Positions 1-12,003 of a stretch of DNA of 64,000 nt are shown piece by piece. Where the stretch lies: contig JAUCBJ010000162.1 in the NCBI GenBank assembly GCA_032718475.1, forward strand, positions 25,557-89,556. Direction: 5' to 3'. Source of the DNA: Nemertoderma westbladi. Lineage: Eukaryota; Xenacoelomorpha; Nemertodermatida; Nemertodermatidae. The translations under genes and the position numbers were made by a program. The notes under the pieces are model-generated. The model searched no databases, was not told the DNA's origin, and worked only from the letters and a program-made list of their open reading frames with translations. Positions within the stretch are counted from its first letter, which is position 1, and every line of letters starts with the position of its first letter.

Positions 1-543
1 AACTATTGATTTCCCTCTTCTATTTGGCAAAACGTCGTCGATTTGAACTCTAACATCACTGTCGTTATCTCCATCTTCGACTGCGGAATCGTAACTCATG
101 TCGTCATTGTTGCTATCTTTACTAGGATCATCGCCGTCTTGGATGTTGTCGCCATCAGTTTCTACATCATCGTTGTCTACATCCTCCATTTCCCCCTCCT
201 CTCGGTACTTCTCAGACAACTTCGGGAGCGTTTTCTCCATCTCCTGTAGCAATTCATCGTTGTGTAAATCTAACTGCTGCCATATCTGTTCGATATCAAA
301 TCCCTTGACCATCAACTCTTTCAACGACTTACTCTTGCTGCCACTTGTTACGGATGAATTTAGACTCGAATCTGAATCTATTTGTGACTTTAATACGTCG
401 TACAATGTTTTTGAAATACTAATAAAAACATTCGATCTTGATTGCGATGGAAGTAAGAATTCAGTAATATCCTTTGTAACACCATGGAAAGTATCCCTTA
501 CGGATTGCAAATCTTGTAAATCAATGTCATTATTGTCATTCAT
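1..543 (-). CDS. MPHOSPH10: U3 snoRNP protein MPP10, 5' coding part
   Basis: MPP10 is a U3 snoRNP and SSU-processome subunit needed in the nucleolus for early 18S rRNA processing. The minus-strand frame is open from the ATG at 543-541 to the window edge (181 codons) and continues outside. The strongest evidence is the segment FDIEQIWQQLDLHNDELLQ (about residues 81-99), the hallmark N-terminal motif of the family. An acidic Asp/Glu/Asn-rich stretch follows (about 119-160), then a GKSIV ending at the edge, where family members read KSIVDD-FF. The first 75 residues are weakly conserved, as usual. No intron is needed. It is transcribed away from CFAP206, so the roughly 2 kb between them may hold a divergent promoter. 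Seen: open frame and motif. Known: family role. Inferred: start codon. Confidence 0.9.
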   Translation of the reverse strand, partial: MNDNNDIDLQDLQSVRDTFHGVTKDITEFLLPSQSRSNVFISISKTLYDVLKSQIDSDSSLNSSVTSGSKSKSLKELMVKGFDIEQIWQQLDLHNDELLQEMEKTLPKLSEKYREEGEMEDVDNDDVETDGDNIQDGDDPSKDSNNDDMSYDSAVEDGDNDSDVRVQIDDVLPNRRGKSIV

Positions 544-1444
544 GATATGTGCTTAAGTGTAAAATATCCTTGTTTCAATCCAATCACCCAGTCCTCAATA
601 ATAATTATAATATTAATAATAATACAGTCCAATAATAGTGTAGGCAGGCTAGTACTGTAGTACCGGTAACCGGTATGCTATGAATGGATAATATTATATG
701 ATTTTCTTACATCCTAGATTACAAATGTGCAAGTGTGGCCTTGAGCGTTGGCGTCCAAGGACAGAAGGAAAACATCAAAAACTCTAGAAAATTAATGGCC
801 ATATATTACTGTATTACAGAATTAAGATTCAGTGATGAGGAAGTCATGACTTAGGCAGTTAGGGAATATCTGTTGTAACTGGTACTGTTGAGCTGTTGTA
901 TTTGTATTCCCTTCTGCTTCTGTGCTTTCTTCAGCTAGTGCTTGTTACAGTTTAAAATTCCCTCCTTTTTATTCACTGCTAATAAATAAGCAATTGTTAT
1001 TACTTTCCTGTAGTACTGTGTACTACAGTATGTAGAAGATATACTGTAGGTATTAACAATTAATTAATGATAGCGCATTTTCTCTTCTACTTTCACTTTT
1101 TAAATACTCTGGGGCGATCCACGAAAGTAAAGCGATCTTAGCATACGAGTACCACTATCTTAACCTCATCTCTGTCTGTTGGTCGGACTGTCTGTCTGAG
1201 GAAGTCAGTCGGTATCGTGTAAATCAAATTAAAATAATGATATATAATTAATAAAATATACGACTATTTATTTACTTTAATACAACTAATAATTTTTACG
1301 GATGAGAATAAATGAAATGCGGAGGAACTAACATTATTACGTATTCTGTACATGAATTAATAACGTATCAATCGAACCCACGAGTTCCGAAGAGTTGTGA
1401 ATTCAACAGATTTAACCACCACACCAGGGTGGTATTTAGAATCC
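544..1444. other. Region upstream of MPHOSPH10, no gene seen
   Basis: AT-rich DNA with short (AAT)n runs at about 598-625 and CCGGTA-type palindromes near 660-676. It should contain the MPHOSPH10 promoter and 5' UTR. I searched it for the missing 5' exons of CFAP206 on the plus strand and found none. A short dispersed repeat lies at 1128-1200. Confidence 0.5.
1128..1200 (+). repeat. Dispersed repeat copy (pair with 15788-15850)
   Basis: The stretch around GAGTACCACTATCTTAACC followed by GTCTGT-rich sequence is repeated, diverged but in the same order, at 15788-15850 (GGGTACCACTATCTCAATC then GTCTGT). Two copies 14.6 kb apart suggest an old interspersed element. Family not recognised. Confidence 0.4.
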
Positions 1445-2290
1445 TTTACAGCCATATCGATAAAATTGGGCAACTCCCTATCACTCATGACTCATCTGCA
1501 TCTTCAAGGCCAGTGACATATAAGAGGCGTCACAAGAAAGTCACGGGCTGTACACCATGCTCATTCTCTCCATGGAGCTGCCAATTCAGAGGATCGTGCA
1601 TCGACTGGTCCTCTCGGCGAGAGCAATGTCCTGCAAAGCGGAGGTGGATCAGTTACATTGTGGTGATAAGCTCATGGTACTATTGAGACAACTCAAATAC
1701 TGTACAGAGACTTGTTGGAGATGTTTGCTTTATACGTGACACAGTGAAATCGACGTAGCATTCTTGTGAATGTGCCATCCAGAGATTTGGTGTCCTCAGC
1801 AGTTAGAGCCCAGTTGGAACTACTGCTACTATAAATAATCAGACCCTAAGATTCCGATGAATTCTGTGTGACTTTCAAATCCTGGAAAGCCAATTCATTG
1901 CTGTCCATGCCTTCCTCTTTCGTATTCGAAGGTTCTCATCTGACTTCCGGATCCATGATACTAGGTACTGTAGCCATCAACATGCTCAAGCACACCATTC
2001 ATATATATCTTATGCTCCTCATACGATCAGATATTTCCTGGGGACTGTCGAAATCAACTTTCAAAATTTTGGTTTTCTTGGAGTTAACGAAAAGACCAAC
2101 ATTAGAGGCTCTAATGAAGATCTAATGAGATTCTAATGAACTGAGGGGCCGTTGGGCTCCCTCTAGGGATTCTGAGAGTACTCCTACCCTAAGTCGTAAT
2201 CATCAGTAAAATATAGATCATTAAGGTTTTTGGCTGGATTTCCTCTACCAGAGCCAGTAGGAGGTGTTACCATCACCCCCATGTTCAATA
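1445..2290 (-). mobile_element. Degenerate LINE reverse-transcriptase fragment, inverted
   Basis: Read on the minus strand, this is a decayed copy of the RT-bearing LINE at 13800-15215. Matching blocks include 1553-1660 (against the complement of about 14945-15055), 1745-1830 (against about 14770-14860) and 1930-2290 (against about 14330-14650). Indels and stops break the frame throughout. It covers only the C-terminal RT part and downstream region, so it is a 5'-truncated dead copy. Open frames inside it at 1312-1739 and 1868-2125 on the plus strand are antisense accidents. Confidence 0.75.
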
Positions 2291-2737
2291 CAATAGGGTG
2301 AACAGAAACTTTCATGGTTTCCGTATATCAGTCACTCAACGAGATCCCTGTTAAGATTTAGTACCGGTACTGTAGCATTTTATTGTATAGCCTTGTGGTA
2401 ATCGAGATCATCGATATTCCATGAAAATATCCGAAGAGTGTCAGATTTCCATTCACAGGAACTGGCATCATCATTCTGGAGCGCTTCTGTTTTTTTCTGC
2501 AATGATCTATGATGATTGGTTGAATGAGCTCCAAACACTCTGGTACTTTAAAGACCTCAGGGTGGGGCGGCGGGCAGGCTCTACTGTACTCCACTGACAC
2601 GATTGGTCTATAATGCTCTTTGCTTCAATTTTAACTTTGACAAAGGATATGTAACACACAAGGATACGCAACACACTGTAGAGATTAATTCCGTTGTATA
2701 TTTGATTTGCTTTACATATTCTTCTTGTTTTTCATAG
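2291..2737. other. Sequence before CFAP206 exon, no gene seen
   Basis: No coding signal recognised on either strand apart from the polypyrimidine tract and AG acceptor at 2715-2737, which precede the first visible CFAP206 exon. Confidence 0.4.
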
Positions 2738-2946
2738 GTTTATTTTGATATGAATTTCAACACAAGAGGTGATTTTCTCGAAGAACACCGGCGTGTGCTG
2801 GATGTGAGAATTCAACCTGTTATTCGAGAGATCACAGACAGCAGGGCAAGGACTCGAGAAGAGTTGGAGGGGCTTTATAGAAAGATAATATCCGCCATAT
2901 TGCTTAGAAGCGGTCTCGGATCTCCTACTGATATTTCTGTGGTCAG
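2738..2946 (+). CDS. CFAP206: CFAP206 exon (first visible)
   Basis: CFAP206 is a conserved axonemal protein that docks radial spoke 2 and the c-MIA complex in motile cilia and sperm flagella. The exon follows a TTCTTGTTTTTCATAG acceptor and ends AG|GTAGG. It encodes VYFDMNFNTRGDFLEEHRRV, then a helical stretch ending LLRSGLGSPTDISVVR, which matches the family's conserved N-terminal third (about residues 90-160 of typical members). Start phase 0, end phase 2. The family has about 90 residues before this point that I cannot find in 544-2737, so 5' exons lie left of the window, are very diverged, or are lost. The ATG at 2750 could serve as an alternative start but would remove a conserved N-terminus. 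Confidence 0.92.
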
Positions 2947-3760
2947 GTAGGAATACATTTTCATTAGAAATCACGAATATTTTATATTTCCCTCTAAATT
3001 CGGGTTTATCTCAAGTTCACTTTCAAACATGTCTGTTGAGGTTACCTGCTTGGGGCTTGTTACCAGTCCCAGATAAATATATGAAAGTTATAATTTTAAA
3101 ATAATTTGTACAGCAACATGTGAACGGATTCAATAAAGTGATAGTAACAAGTAATAATTTGGTCAAATAAAAGTGGCGATAACAAATGAATGAATTTGTC
3201 AAGTAAGCTGTTTTGTTAGCAAGTGAATGGGTTAAGTACAGTACGAGTACATTCGTGGAGATAGTTACTTACTGTACGTTGAATATAGCCTACTTATCTT
3301 GCATTTTACTCAATTTTGACTCAGTATTTTTTATTTATTTGAATTTAATAATTTAACAAAAGTTTTAAAATGTGTTATTAATATGTCTGTTTTATTAACC
3401 ACAATAGAATTTATTTCAAATCCAATTATTTTATATATAGGCTTAATTTAAGCTCCATAATCATAATTAATTATAATTATTAATTATATATTTTTTAAGG
3501 TTTTTAAGTTTGATTTCGTCTTTAATCCATACATTTATATAGTCAAGCAATAATAATTAATGGTAACTGAAATCCGGTGCTAGTTAGGCATTATTACTTT
3601 CAGTTTTATAATGAATTGTTAATTTATGTGTTATTCTGTTTGTGCCGGTACAATAAGCTTCTGCTTTATTTATCTTAACAGTAAACGAACTTGCTAAGGC
3701 CCGTTATTTTGCAGCAATACTTAAATCGTTTACTTTCTTTCCAATTATGTGTCATTATAG
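2947..3760. other. CFAP206 intron 1
   Basis: AT-rich intron bounded by AG|GTAGGA and CATTATAG|GG. No gene, RNA or transposon recognised. Contains an ATTAATTATAATTATTAATTA-like low-complexity patch near 3460-3490. Confidence 0.6.
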
Positions 3761-3883
3761 GGAAGCAGCTGCTGCGTTACAAAGTATATTCCCCCAAACA
3801 GAGTTAGGAACGTTTCTTACACTTACAAAAAGGGACAAGGAAAGGCAACTCCAGGAACTTAGTCTTATAGTAACTGGTATTCG
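3761..3883 (+). CDS. CFAP206: CFAP206 exon 2 (visible numbering)
   Basis: Encodes EAAAALQSIFPQTELGTFLT, then LTKRDKERQLQELSLIVTGI, among the best conserved segments of CFAP206. The first base completes the Arg codon begun in the previous exon, and the last two bases (CG) are completed by the first A of the next exon to give another Arg. Splice sites are TCATTATAG|GG and TTCG|GTAAGT. Confidence 0.93.
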
Positions 3884-4561
3884 GTAAGTTTATTTCTGTT
3901 GTCATAGTTACTTACTGCTACTGGTATTACATACTTTGTTATAATAGAACATCTGGTCCGCTAAACGGATTCTTATAGATAGGGGTTGTAGACGGTCTCA
4001 CTACCCTGGTGTCGTCGCCTAACCACTCCTAGATCAGTGAGCATGAGTTAGGGAACAGTCCCTGTCGAGGGTTTATTATGAAGGAACGTGGTAAGCGTCT
4101 GAGAAGTTCTGATGAAGTACAGTAATAAATGAACTAATAAATAACACAAATGTAATAGGTACAATAAATACAGTAGTACTGTATCGTATAATGATTACAT
4201 CATCTGGTTTTCGGTAAGTACTGTATATTTCCGTTGTTAGCTTGTCACGTAGTAACTGGCTTTCTGTAAGCTTATTTATGTTGTCATATGTAGTTAATGT
4301 ATTGTAGTTTTGCTGGTTTACTTTGTTATATTGCAACGTGGTATACTCTATGATCATATACTGACTGTAACAGGCAACACATAGCATAGCATTGGCAACA
4401 CCTTGTTCTAGTAATACTGTAAATCCTGTACCGGAAATCAGTAAATTTATTTAAGGTGTCATAGTAACTCATACAGTGTGCGTTTTTAGGTTGTTATGAT
4501 TGCCGATATTTGGTCTTTGTTCTCCATAATACATACAATACAGTCTTTGTCTTTTTCATAG
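3884..4561. other. CFAP206 intron 2
   Basis: Intron from GTAAGT to TTTTTCATAG. A tRNA-like half (TAGGAGTGGTTAGGCG on the minus strand near 4010-4040) is visible without a convincing B box. Several GTAGTACTGTA-type words occur. No gene seen. Confidence 0.6.
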
Positions 4562-4727
4562 ATTGTTTAATAAGGATTGCGGCAAAGGCGGAGAGGGAAT
4601 TGACGATTTACCAGCTATTCTTAATGAAGCCGTTCCTGCAACCAATAACAACATGGACATTGCTATCAATAGCTCACGATCTACGTCTTACAAATATACT
4701 GCTCTTATTAAAGATATCGTCGATAAG
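4562..4727 (+). CDS. CFAP206: CFAP206 exon 3
   Basis: Encodes LFNKDCGKGGEGIDDLPAIL and NEAVPATNNNMDI, then a helix ending KYTALIKDIVDK. The CGKGGEGIDDLP core is a signature of CFAP206. The leading A completes the Arg codon; the exon ends in phase 0 at AAG|GTTAGT. The protein continues without a gap in the exon at 18932, so the next intron is 14.2 kb long and contains two other genes. Confidence 0.93.
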
Positions 4728-5366
4728 GTTAGTAGAACACCTAGTCCTCAGTGTAGTACTCAAAGTTGAAACTTAAATTATAAAAAGTCGACGTTACAAT
4801 ACATATTTACTCCATATCCCGGAATATAGTGTCGTTGCTTTCATTATTTACTGTACCTACAACCCTTAAGAGGGTCTATCCGTCGATATTGTTCCAAGAA
4901 GAATTAATCACGATATTTATCGAAGGATAAAGGCCAAGTTTGTGATAAATATACAGAAACAAATAAAAGCAGCATAAAAATGATACACCATCCACTAGCC
5001 GAAATTTATTGTAATGATATTTTCTGTTGATACGGACCACTCCCATATTTTTCTACAAATATTTATCATACAGTATTGTATATTACTTGAAATTTGAAAC
5101 AAAACTGTTCAACACAATGTGAATAAACAGCCGGAGCCATAATTTTAAATTTTGACTATATGTTTTATGTAAGCTTTTTAAAAGTGTCTTTCTGAAATTA
5201 TAGGCCTACCCATCCTATCGCCGGTATTCTCCACATTAGCTGCGATGTAGTCCTATATACTGTATATCATTAGAAAGTTCGGAGATCATTAGTTGCATGG
5301 ATTCTAAATATGTAACAATATCTGAGTTTATGGTTTGGAAACACCTGAGATATTGTTATATATAAC
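4728..5366. other. CFAP206 intron 3, left part, nothing recognised
   Basis: AT-rich DNA without convincing coding frames. Homopolymer and TATA-like words only. Confidence 0.5.
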
Positions 5367-5478
5367 CTTTTTTTGGGCACAGCTTTGCAAAGTCGGCAAT
5401 GACGTCCAGGGGGGATCGAACTGGTGACCTCCGGGGTGGAAGTGTGACGCTCTAACCACTCAGCTAGCGGCTGAGGTA
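5367..5478 (-). mobile_element. tRNA-derived SINE remnant
   Basis: On the minus strand a tRNA-like head reads TAGCTGAGTGGTTAGAGCG (A-box-like, about 5466-5448) and later CCAGTTCGATCCCC (B-box-like, about 5423-5410). A short unrelated body follows, ending in A7 at about 5374-5368. RNA polymerase III A and B boxes plus an A tail are the standard layout of a tRNA-derived SINE. Acceptor-stem pairing was not seen, so it is not a functional tRNA gene. Confidence 0.6.
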
Positions 5479-7038
5479 AGAGTAGACCTGGAAATACTAT
5501 CTGATACCTTTATTGTATGTCCGCAATTTACGTCCTCGTGGTATCTGTCAATACCATAATCTGCTACCACTGTGCTCCATCCTACTGTACTAGGACGTCT
5601 TTAACCACTCGCTACAATGAAAGGGTAGTGTATATTAACCGTGGGCCATCAAGGCCAATGATAAACTATACACTCTAGCTACTAATTTAGGCAGGACAGT
5701 TACACCCATAGATAAATGCGACAGGTATATATATATTTTATAAAAATGAGAAATGTGCGTCAAAAATGCAAGAATTATTGTTCGCTGGAATCCAATTATT
5801 ATATTTAATAATAATAAATACACAACATTCTTGAACATGTTTTTTATCGCATGATAATGAAATAAGGAAGAAGTTACAGTATAATGCTTATGGTACCCGT
5901 ATCAAACAAATAAATAATGACACCAATTATGAAACCGACAACTGTAAGTACTTAAATGGGAAAGAAATCGAAATGATGCCGTTCGTGGCGTATCCATGGA
6001 ATTTAAGACAACATCTAAAATCGGTGACAACAGTCAGCCACAGTTACGGTCTGCCGTACAGATAGCAGCATACAGTACATCACAGTCTGATAGTACTTTC
6101 TGACTTTAGTAGGCCCTCTACCAAACCAAGTACCGCTACCAGAGTCAGAGAGTACTAGTACTGTACATGACTGCCTGGCTACACAACCAGCTATCAAATG
6201 CCTGCCAAAAACGGCAGTCAATGGGGCAGGAATACCGACCGGTTTGATTAATTGTTAATTAATTAAATTAACAAATTAAAACAAAAGCATGCATAACAAT
6301 TTTATTCCAGCGAATAATGGATTTAAACTAAATGCCAGACAGCCAGAATGCCAAAGTGCCTTTGGGGAACTGAAGGATTCATACTGTCATACGTTAATAC
6401 CAACTACAGTTCTGCCTGTCAGCAGTTCCCCAAAAAGACTCAGGCAAAGTAAAAGGTTTGCAAGTAATTTGAGCAAAATCAATTCACACACTCAAAAGTT
6501 ATTGCAATTATCGTCAGATATTCAGTGTCTGCAAGGCGTAGCACGTACTGACGAAGGTCTGTAGGTTAGGTACCGGTAGGCCTACTCCAGTCAGCCAGTA
6601 CTCAAATTAGATAACGGAACTAATTATGTAGTTAAGCGGCTCTCTACACTTTAGATACCAGATACCGGTACGTGATACCGGTACTGTAACTGTGTAATGT
6701 AATACTAATGCCGGGTCCCCTACGTTATAAATATTCCATATTCGAGAACACTATCTGACTATTCGATTTATGGCTGTCTGAGTGTCCGGCCTGACGCGTA
6801 GGTACAGCCCCTTTTTTTTTAAGGAAGTTTCTAACCTGCGAATGCTAACTGACGACCTGACCTACCTACCGACTAGTGACTAGTAGCAGAGTAGTTATCA
6901 GTTATACAGACTGAGTAATATTTTTACGAATACGGTAGGCTACCGGCTGACCGGTACCTGCACTGATTACAGTACGTGATATTTCGGTGGATATTGTTGA
7001 AGGACCTGACTATAATTAAATTCAATACATCCGTTTCG
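5479..7038. other. Upstream region and 5' UTR of the myotubularin gene
   Basis: Mostly AT-rich. A TATAAATA sits at 6726-6733, about 310 bp before the myotubularin ATG; it is a weak promoter candidate. A 12-bp inverted repeat TTTGGGGAACTG / CAGTTCCCCAAA lies at 6361-6372 and 6423-6434 inside an unrecognised 91-codon frame (6289-6564) that I do not call a gene. CCGGTACC-type palindromes cluster at 6565-6680. Confidence 0.4.
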
Positions 7039-8124
7039 ATGGATCCCGGCTCTGTAGGCCAGGACAGCAGCCCAGCTCGTCCAGGCAGTTCTGGAGAGCG
7101 AATTTCTCTATTGTCAGACACTGGTGATGATTTCGGTCTGGAACTCATCCCGGGCGAGTCGATAAAACGACCTGTTGACACGGGTGTTTCTTATCTATGT
7201 CCGTATTCCAGGCCCAGTCGCCCCATGGCACCGGCCGGGATAAAAGGCACCTTGTTGGTGACCAATTACCGACTGGTCTTTATCGCAAATAACAGCAATG
7301 AGCTTCCAGAAAAGGTGGAGGTCGCCCTAGCCGCTATTCATCGTCTCGATAAGGTCGGGAGTCAGACGACCCGAAGAGAAATATACGGAATCGAGATCTT
7401 CTGTAAAGATATGCGGAATCTGAGGTTCTCCATGAATCAAGAGAATCGTTCCCGTAAGGGCATCTACGATAAACTGCAGTCGCACGCGTTCCAGATGAGT
7501 AACAATCTTCCTTTGTTCGCATTCGAGAACAAGGAGATTAGTAAGGAGGCTGACGTTGGTTGGGAGGTCTACAATGCGGAGCACGAGCTAGCGAGATTGG
7601 GCGTCCCAAACGAGAATTGGAAGTTGTACAGCAACGCGTCGTACCAGCTGTGCGATACCTACCCTGCGTTGCTCGCTGTCCCTCATAAACTGGGCGACGA
7701 CGAATTGCGTCGCGTCGCCGAATTCCGATCCCGTGCGCGGATTCCCGTGCTCTCATGGAAACACCCGAGCACCGAGGCTGTAATTATGCGTTGCGCGCAA
7801 CCATTAGTCGGTTTGGCGGGGCGACGGTGCAAGGAGGATGAGAACTACATTCAGGAGGTGGTCAACCTTAATGCGAACGCCAACAAGGTTTACATCCTCG
7901 ATGCCCGTCCAAACATGAATGCGACCGCTAATAAAACCAAAGGCGGTGGATTCGAAGAGAGTAGCTCTTACGCGAATATTGAGTTATACTTCTTCCATAT
8001 CCACAACATTCATGTGATGAGGGAAAGTTTGCGGAAACTAAAAGACGTTGTGTTTCCCGTCATAGATGATTCCAGGTGGTTGTCCAATATCGAATCTACT
8101 CAGTGGTTGGATCATATCAAACAG
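7039..8124 (+). CDS. MTMR2: Myotubularin-family phosphatase, exon 1
   Basis: Myotubularins of the MTM1/MTMR1/MTMR2 group remove the 3-phosphate from PI3P and PI(3,5)P2 on endosomes. This exon encodes 362 residues: a Ser/Gly-rich N-terminus, a PH-GRAM domain (about 35-150, with TYLCPY-like SYLCPY and GTLLVTNYRLVF), then the N-terminal half of the phosphatase domain (NNLPLFAF, CDTYPALL, RIPVLSW, HNIHVMRESLRKLKD). ATG 7039 is chosen because upstream in-frame residues (from 6976) look unlike the family. The exon ends at ATCATATCAAACAG|GTGAGT, the junction amplified in array A. The long exon with few introns contrasts with many-intron vertebrate homologues. The exact paralogue is uncertain within the MTM1/MTMR1/MTMR2 clade. 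Confidence 0.93.
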
Positions 8125-11100
8125 GTGAGTCCAGTCAGTGGTTGGATCATATTAAACAGGTGAGTCCACTCAGGAGTGGTTGGATCATATCTAACAGGTG
8201 AGTCCACTCAGTGGTTGGATCATATCAAACAGGTGTGTCCACTCAGTAGTGGTTGGATCATATCAAACAGGTGAGTCCAGTGGTTAGATCATATCAAACA
8301 GGTGAGTCCAGTCAGTGGTTGGATCATATCAAACAGGTGTGTCCACTCAGTAGTGGTTGGATCATATCAAACAGGTGAGTCCACTCATTAGTGGTTGGAT
8401 CATATCAAACAGGTGAGTCCACTCAGTAGGGGTTGGATCATATCAAACAGGTGAGTCCACTCAGTAGTGGTTGGATCTTATCAAACAGGTGAGTCCACTC
8501 AGTAGTGGTTGGATCATATCAAACAGGTGAGTCCACTCAGTAGTGGTTGGATCATATCAAACAGGTGAGTCCACTCAGTAGTGGTTGGATCATATCAAAC
8601 AGGTGAGTCCAGTGGTTAGAGCATATCAAACAGGTGAGTCCACTCAGTAGTGGTTGGATCATATCAAACAGGTGAGTCCACTCAGTAGTGGTTGGATCAT
8701 ATCAAACAGGTGAGTCCACTCAGTAGTGGTTGGATCATATCAAACAGGTGAGTCCACTCAGTAATGGTTGGATCATATCAAACAGGTGAGTCCAGTGGTT
8801 GGATCATATCAAACAGGTGAGTCCACTCAGTAGTGGTTGGATCATATCAAACAGGTGAGTCCAGTGGTTGGATCATATCAAACAGGTGAGTCCACTCAGT
8901 AGTGGTTGGATCATATCAAACAGGTGAGTCCACTCAGTAGGGGTTGGATCATATCAAACAGGTGAGTCCAGTGGTTGGATCATATCAAACAGGTGAGTCC
9001 AGTCAGTGGTTGGATCATATCAAACAGGTGAGTCCAGTGGTTGGATCATATCAAACAGGTGAGTCCACTCAGTAGTGGTTGGATCATATCAAACAGGTGA
9101 GTCCAGTGGTTGGATCATATCAAACAGGTGAGTCCAGTGGTTGGATCATATCAAACAGGTGAGTCCACTCAGTAGTGGTTGGATCATATCAAACAGGTGA
9201 GTCCAGTGGTTGGATCATATCAAACAGGTGAGTCCAGTCAGTGGTTGGATCATATCAAACAGGTGAGTCCAGTGGTTGGATCATATCAAACAGGTGAGTC
9301 CACTCAGTAGTGGTTGGATCATATCAAACAGGTGAGTCCACTCAGTAGGGGTTGGATCATATCAAACAGGTGAGTCCAGTGGTTGGATCATATCAAACAG
9401 GTGAGTCCAGTGGTTGGATCATATCAAACAGGTGAGTCCACTCAGTAGTGGTTGGATCATATCAAACAGGTGTGTCCACTCAGTAGTGGTTGGATCATAT
9501 CAAACAGGTGAGTCCACTCATTAGTGGTTGGATCATATCAAACAGGTGAGTCCAGTGGTTGGATCATATCAAACAGGTGAGTCCAGTCAGTGGTTGGATC
9601 ACATCAAACAGGTGAGTCCACTCAGTAGGCCTAGTGGTTGGATCATATCAAACAGGTGAGTCCAATGGTTGGATCATATCAAACAGGTGAGTCCACTCAG
9701 TAGTGGTTGGATCATATCAAACAGGTGAGTCCAGTGGTTGGATCATATCAAACAGGTGAGTCCAGTCAGTGGTTGGATCACATCAAACAGGTGAGTCCAG
9801 TGGTTGGATCATATCAAACAGGTGAGTCCACTCAGTAGTGTTTGGATCATATCAAACAGGTGAGTCCACTCAGTAGTGGTTGGATCATATCAAACAGGTG
9901 AGTCCAGTGGTTGGATCATATCAAACAGGTGAGTCCAGTGGTTGGATCATATCAAACAGGTGAGTCCAGTCAGTGGTTGGATCACATCAAACAGGTGAGT
10001 CTAGTGGTTGGATCATATCAAACAGGTGAGTCCACTCAGTAGTGGTTGGATCATATCAAACAGGTGAGTCCAGTGGTTGGATCATATCAAACAGGTGTGT
10101 CCACTCATGAGTGGTTGGATCATATCTAACAGGTGAGTCCACTCAGTGGTTGGATCATATCAAACAGGTGATTCCACTCATTAGTGGTTGGATCATATCA
10201 AACAGGTGAGTCCACTCAGTGGTTGGATCATATCAAACAGGTGAGTCCACTCAGTAGTGGTTGGAGCATATCAAACAGGTGAGTCCACTCAGTAGTGGTT
10301 GGATCATATCAAACAGGTGAGTCCACTCAGTAGTGGTTGGATCATATCAAACAGGTGAGTCCACTCAGTAGTGGTTGGATCTTATCAAACAGGTGAGTCC
10401 ACTCAGTGGTTGGATCATATCAAACAGGTGAGTCCAGTGGTTGGATCATATCAAACAGGTGAGTCCAGTCAGTGGTTGGATCATATCAAACAGGTGAGTC
10501 CAGTGGTTGGATCATATCAAACAGGTGTGTCCACTCAGTAGTGGTTGGATCATATCAAACAGGTGAGTCCAGTGGTTAGATCATATCAAACAGGTGAGTC
10601 CAGTCAGTGGTTGGATCATATCAAACAGGTGTGTCCACTCAGTAGTGGTTGGATCATATCAAACAGGTGAGTCCACTCAGTAGTGGTTGGATCATATCAA
10701 ACAGGTGAGTCCAGTCAGTGGTTGGATCATATCAAACAGGTGTGTCCACTCAGTAGTGGTTGGATCATATCAAACAGGTGAGTCCACTCAGTAGTGGTTG
10801 GATCATATCAAACAGGTGAGTCCACTCAGTAGTGGTTGGATCATATCAAACAGGTGAGTCCACTCAGTAGTGGTTGGATCATATCAAACAGGTGAGTCCA
10901 CTCAGTAGTGGTTGGATCATATCAAACAGGTGAGTCCACTCAGTAGTGGTTGGATCATATCAAACAGGTGAGTCCACTCAGTAGTGGTTGGATCATATCA
11001 AACAGGTGAGTCCACTCAGTAGTGGTTGGATCATATCAAACAGGTGAGTCCACTCAGTGGTTGGATCATATCAAACAGGTGAGTCCACTCAGTCGTGGTT

Positions 11101-12003
11101 GGTTCATATCAAACAGGTGAGTCCACTCAGTAGTGGTTGGATCATATCAAACAGGTGAGTCCACTCAGTAGTGGTTGGATCATATCAAACAGGTGAGTCC
11201 ACTCAGTAGTGGTTGGATCATATCAAACAGGTGAGTCCACTCAGTAGTGGTTGGATCATATCAAACAGGTGAGTCCACTCAGTAGTGGTTGGATCATATC
11301 AAACAGGTGAGTCCACTCAGTAGTGGTTGGATCATATCAAACAGGTGAGTCCACTCAGTAGTGGTTGGATCATATCAAACAGGTGAGTCCAGTCAGTAGT
11401 GGTTGGATCATATCAAACAGGTGAGTCCACTCAGTAGTGGTTGGATCATATAAAACAGGTGAGTCCACTCAGTGGTTGGATCATATCAAACAGGTGAGTC
11501 CACTCAGTAGTGGTTGGATCATATCAAACAGGTGAGTCCACTCAGTAGTGGTTGGATCATATCAAACAGGTGAGTCCACTCAGTAGTGGTTGGATCATAT
11601 CAAACAGGTGAGTCCAGTGGTTGGATCATATCAAACAGGTGAGTCCACTCAGTGGTTGGATCATATCAAACAGGTGAGTCCACTCAGTAGTGGTTGGATC
11701 ATATCAAACAGGTGAGTCCACTCAGTGGTTGGATCATATCAAACAGGTGAGTCCACTCAGTAGTGGTTGGATCATATCAAACAGGTGAGTCCACTCAGTA
11801 GTGGTTGGATCATATCAAACAGGTGAGTCCACTCAGTAGTGGTTGGATCATATCAAACAGGTGAGTCCACTCAGTGGTGGTTGGATCATATCAAACAGGT
11901 GAGTCCACTCAGTAGTGGTTGGATCATATCAAACAGGTGAGTCCACTCAGTAGTGGTTGGATCATATCAAACAGGTGAGTCCAGTAGTTGGATCATATTA
12001 AAC
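8098..12003 (+). repeat. Array A: splice-donor satellite in the myotubularin intron
   Basis: About 108 head-to-tail units of mainly 38, 35 and 31 bp. Each consists of eight intronic bases (GTGAGTCC) plus about 23-30 bases copied from the exon end (TGGTTGGATCATATCAAACAG or longer). The first unit overlaps the real exon end (8098-8124). Length classes differ by presence of CTCAGTA or TCAG. Some units have GTGTGT instead of GTGAGT, and rare units read ATCTTATC or AGCATATC. The array fills nearly the whole intron; only 136 bp separate it from exon 2. Unit lengths are not multiples of three, and the first downstream donor would shift the frame. Confidence 0.97.

Noticed and set aside
3990-4060. 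Second tRNA-like sequence on the minus strand (TAGGAGTGGTTAGGCG)
   Set aside because: Only an A-box-like half is present; no B box or tail could be recognised.
6289-6564. 91-codon plus-strand frame before the myotubularin gene
   Set aside because: No recognisable motif, no splice context and an inverted repeat inside; judged a chance frame.
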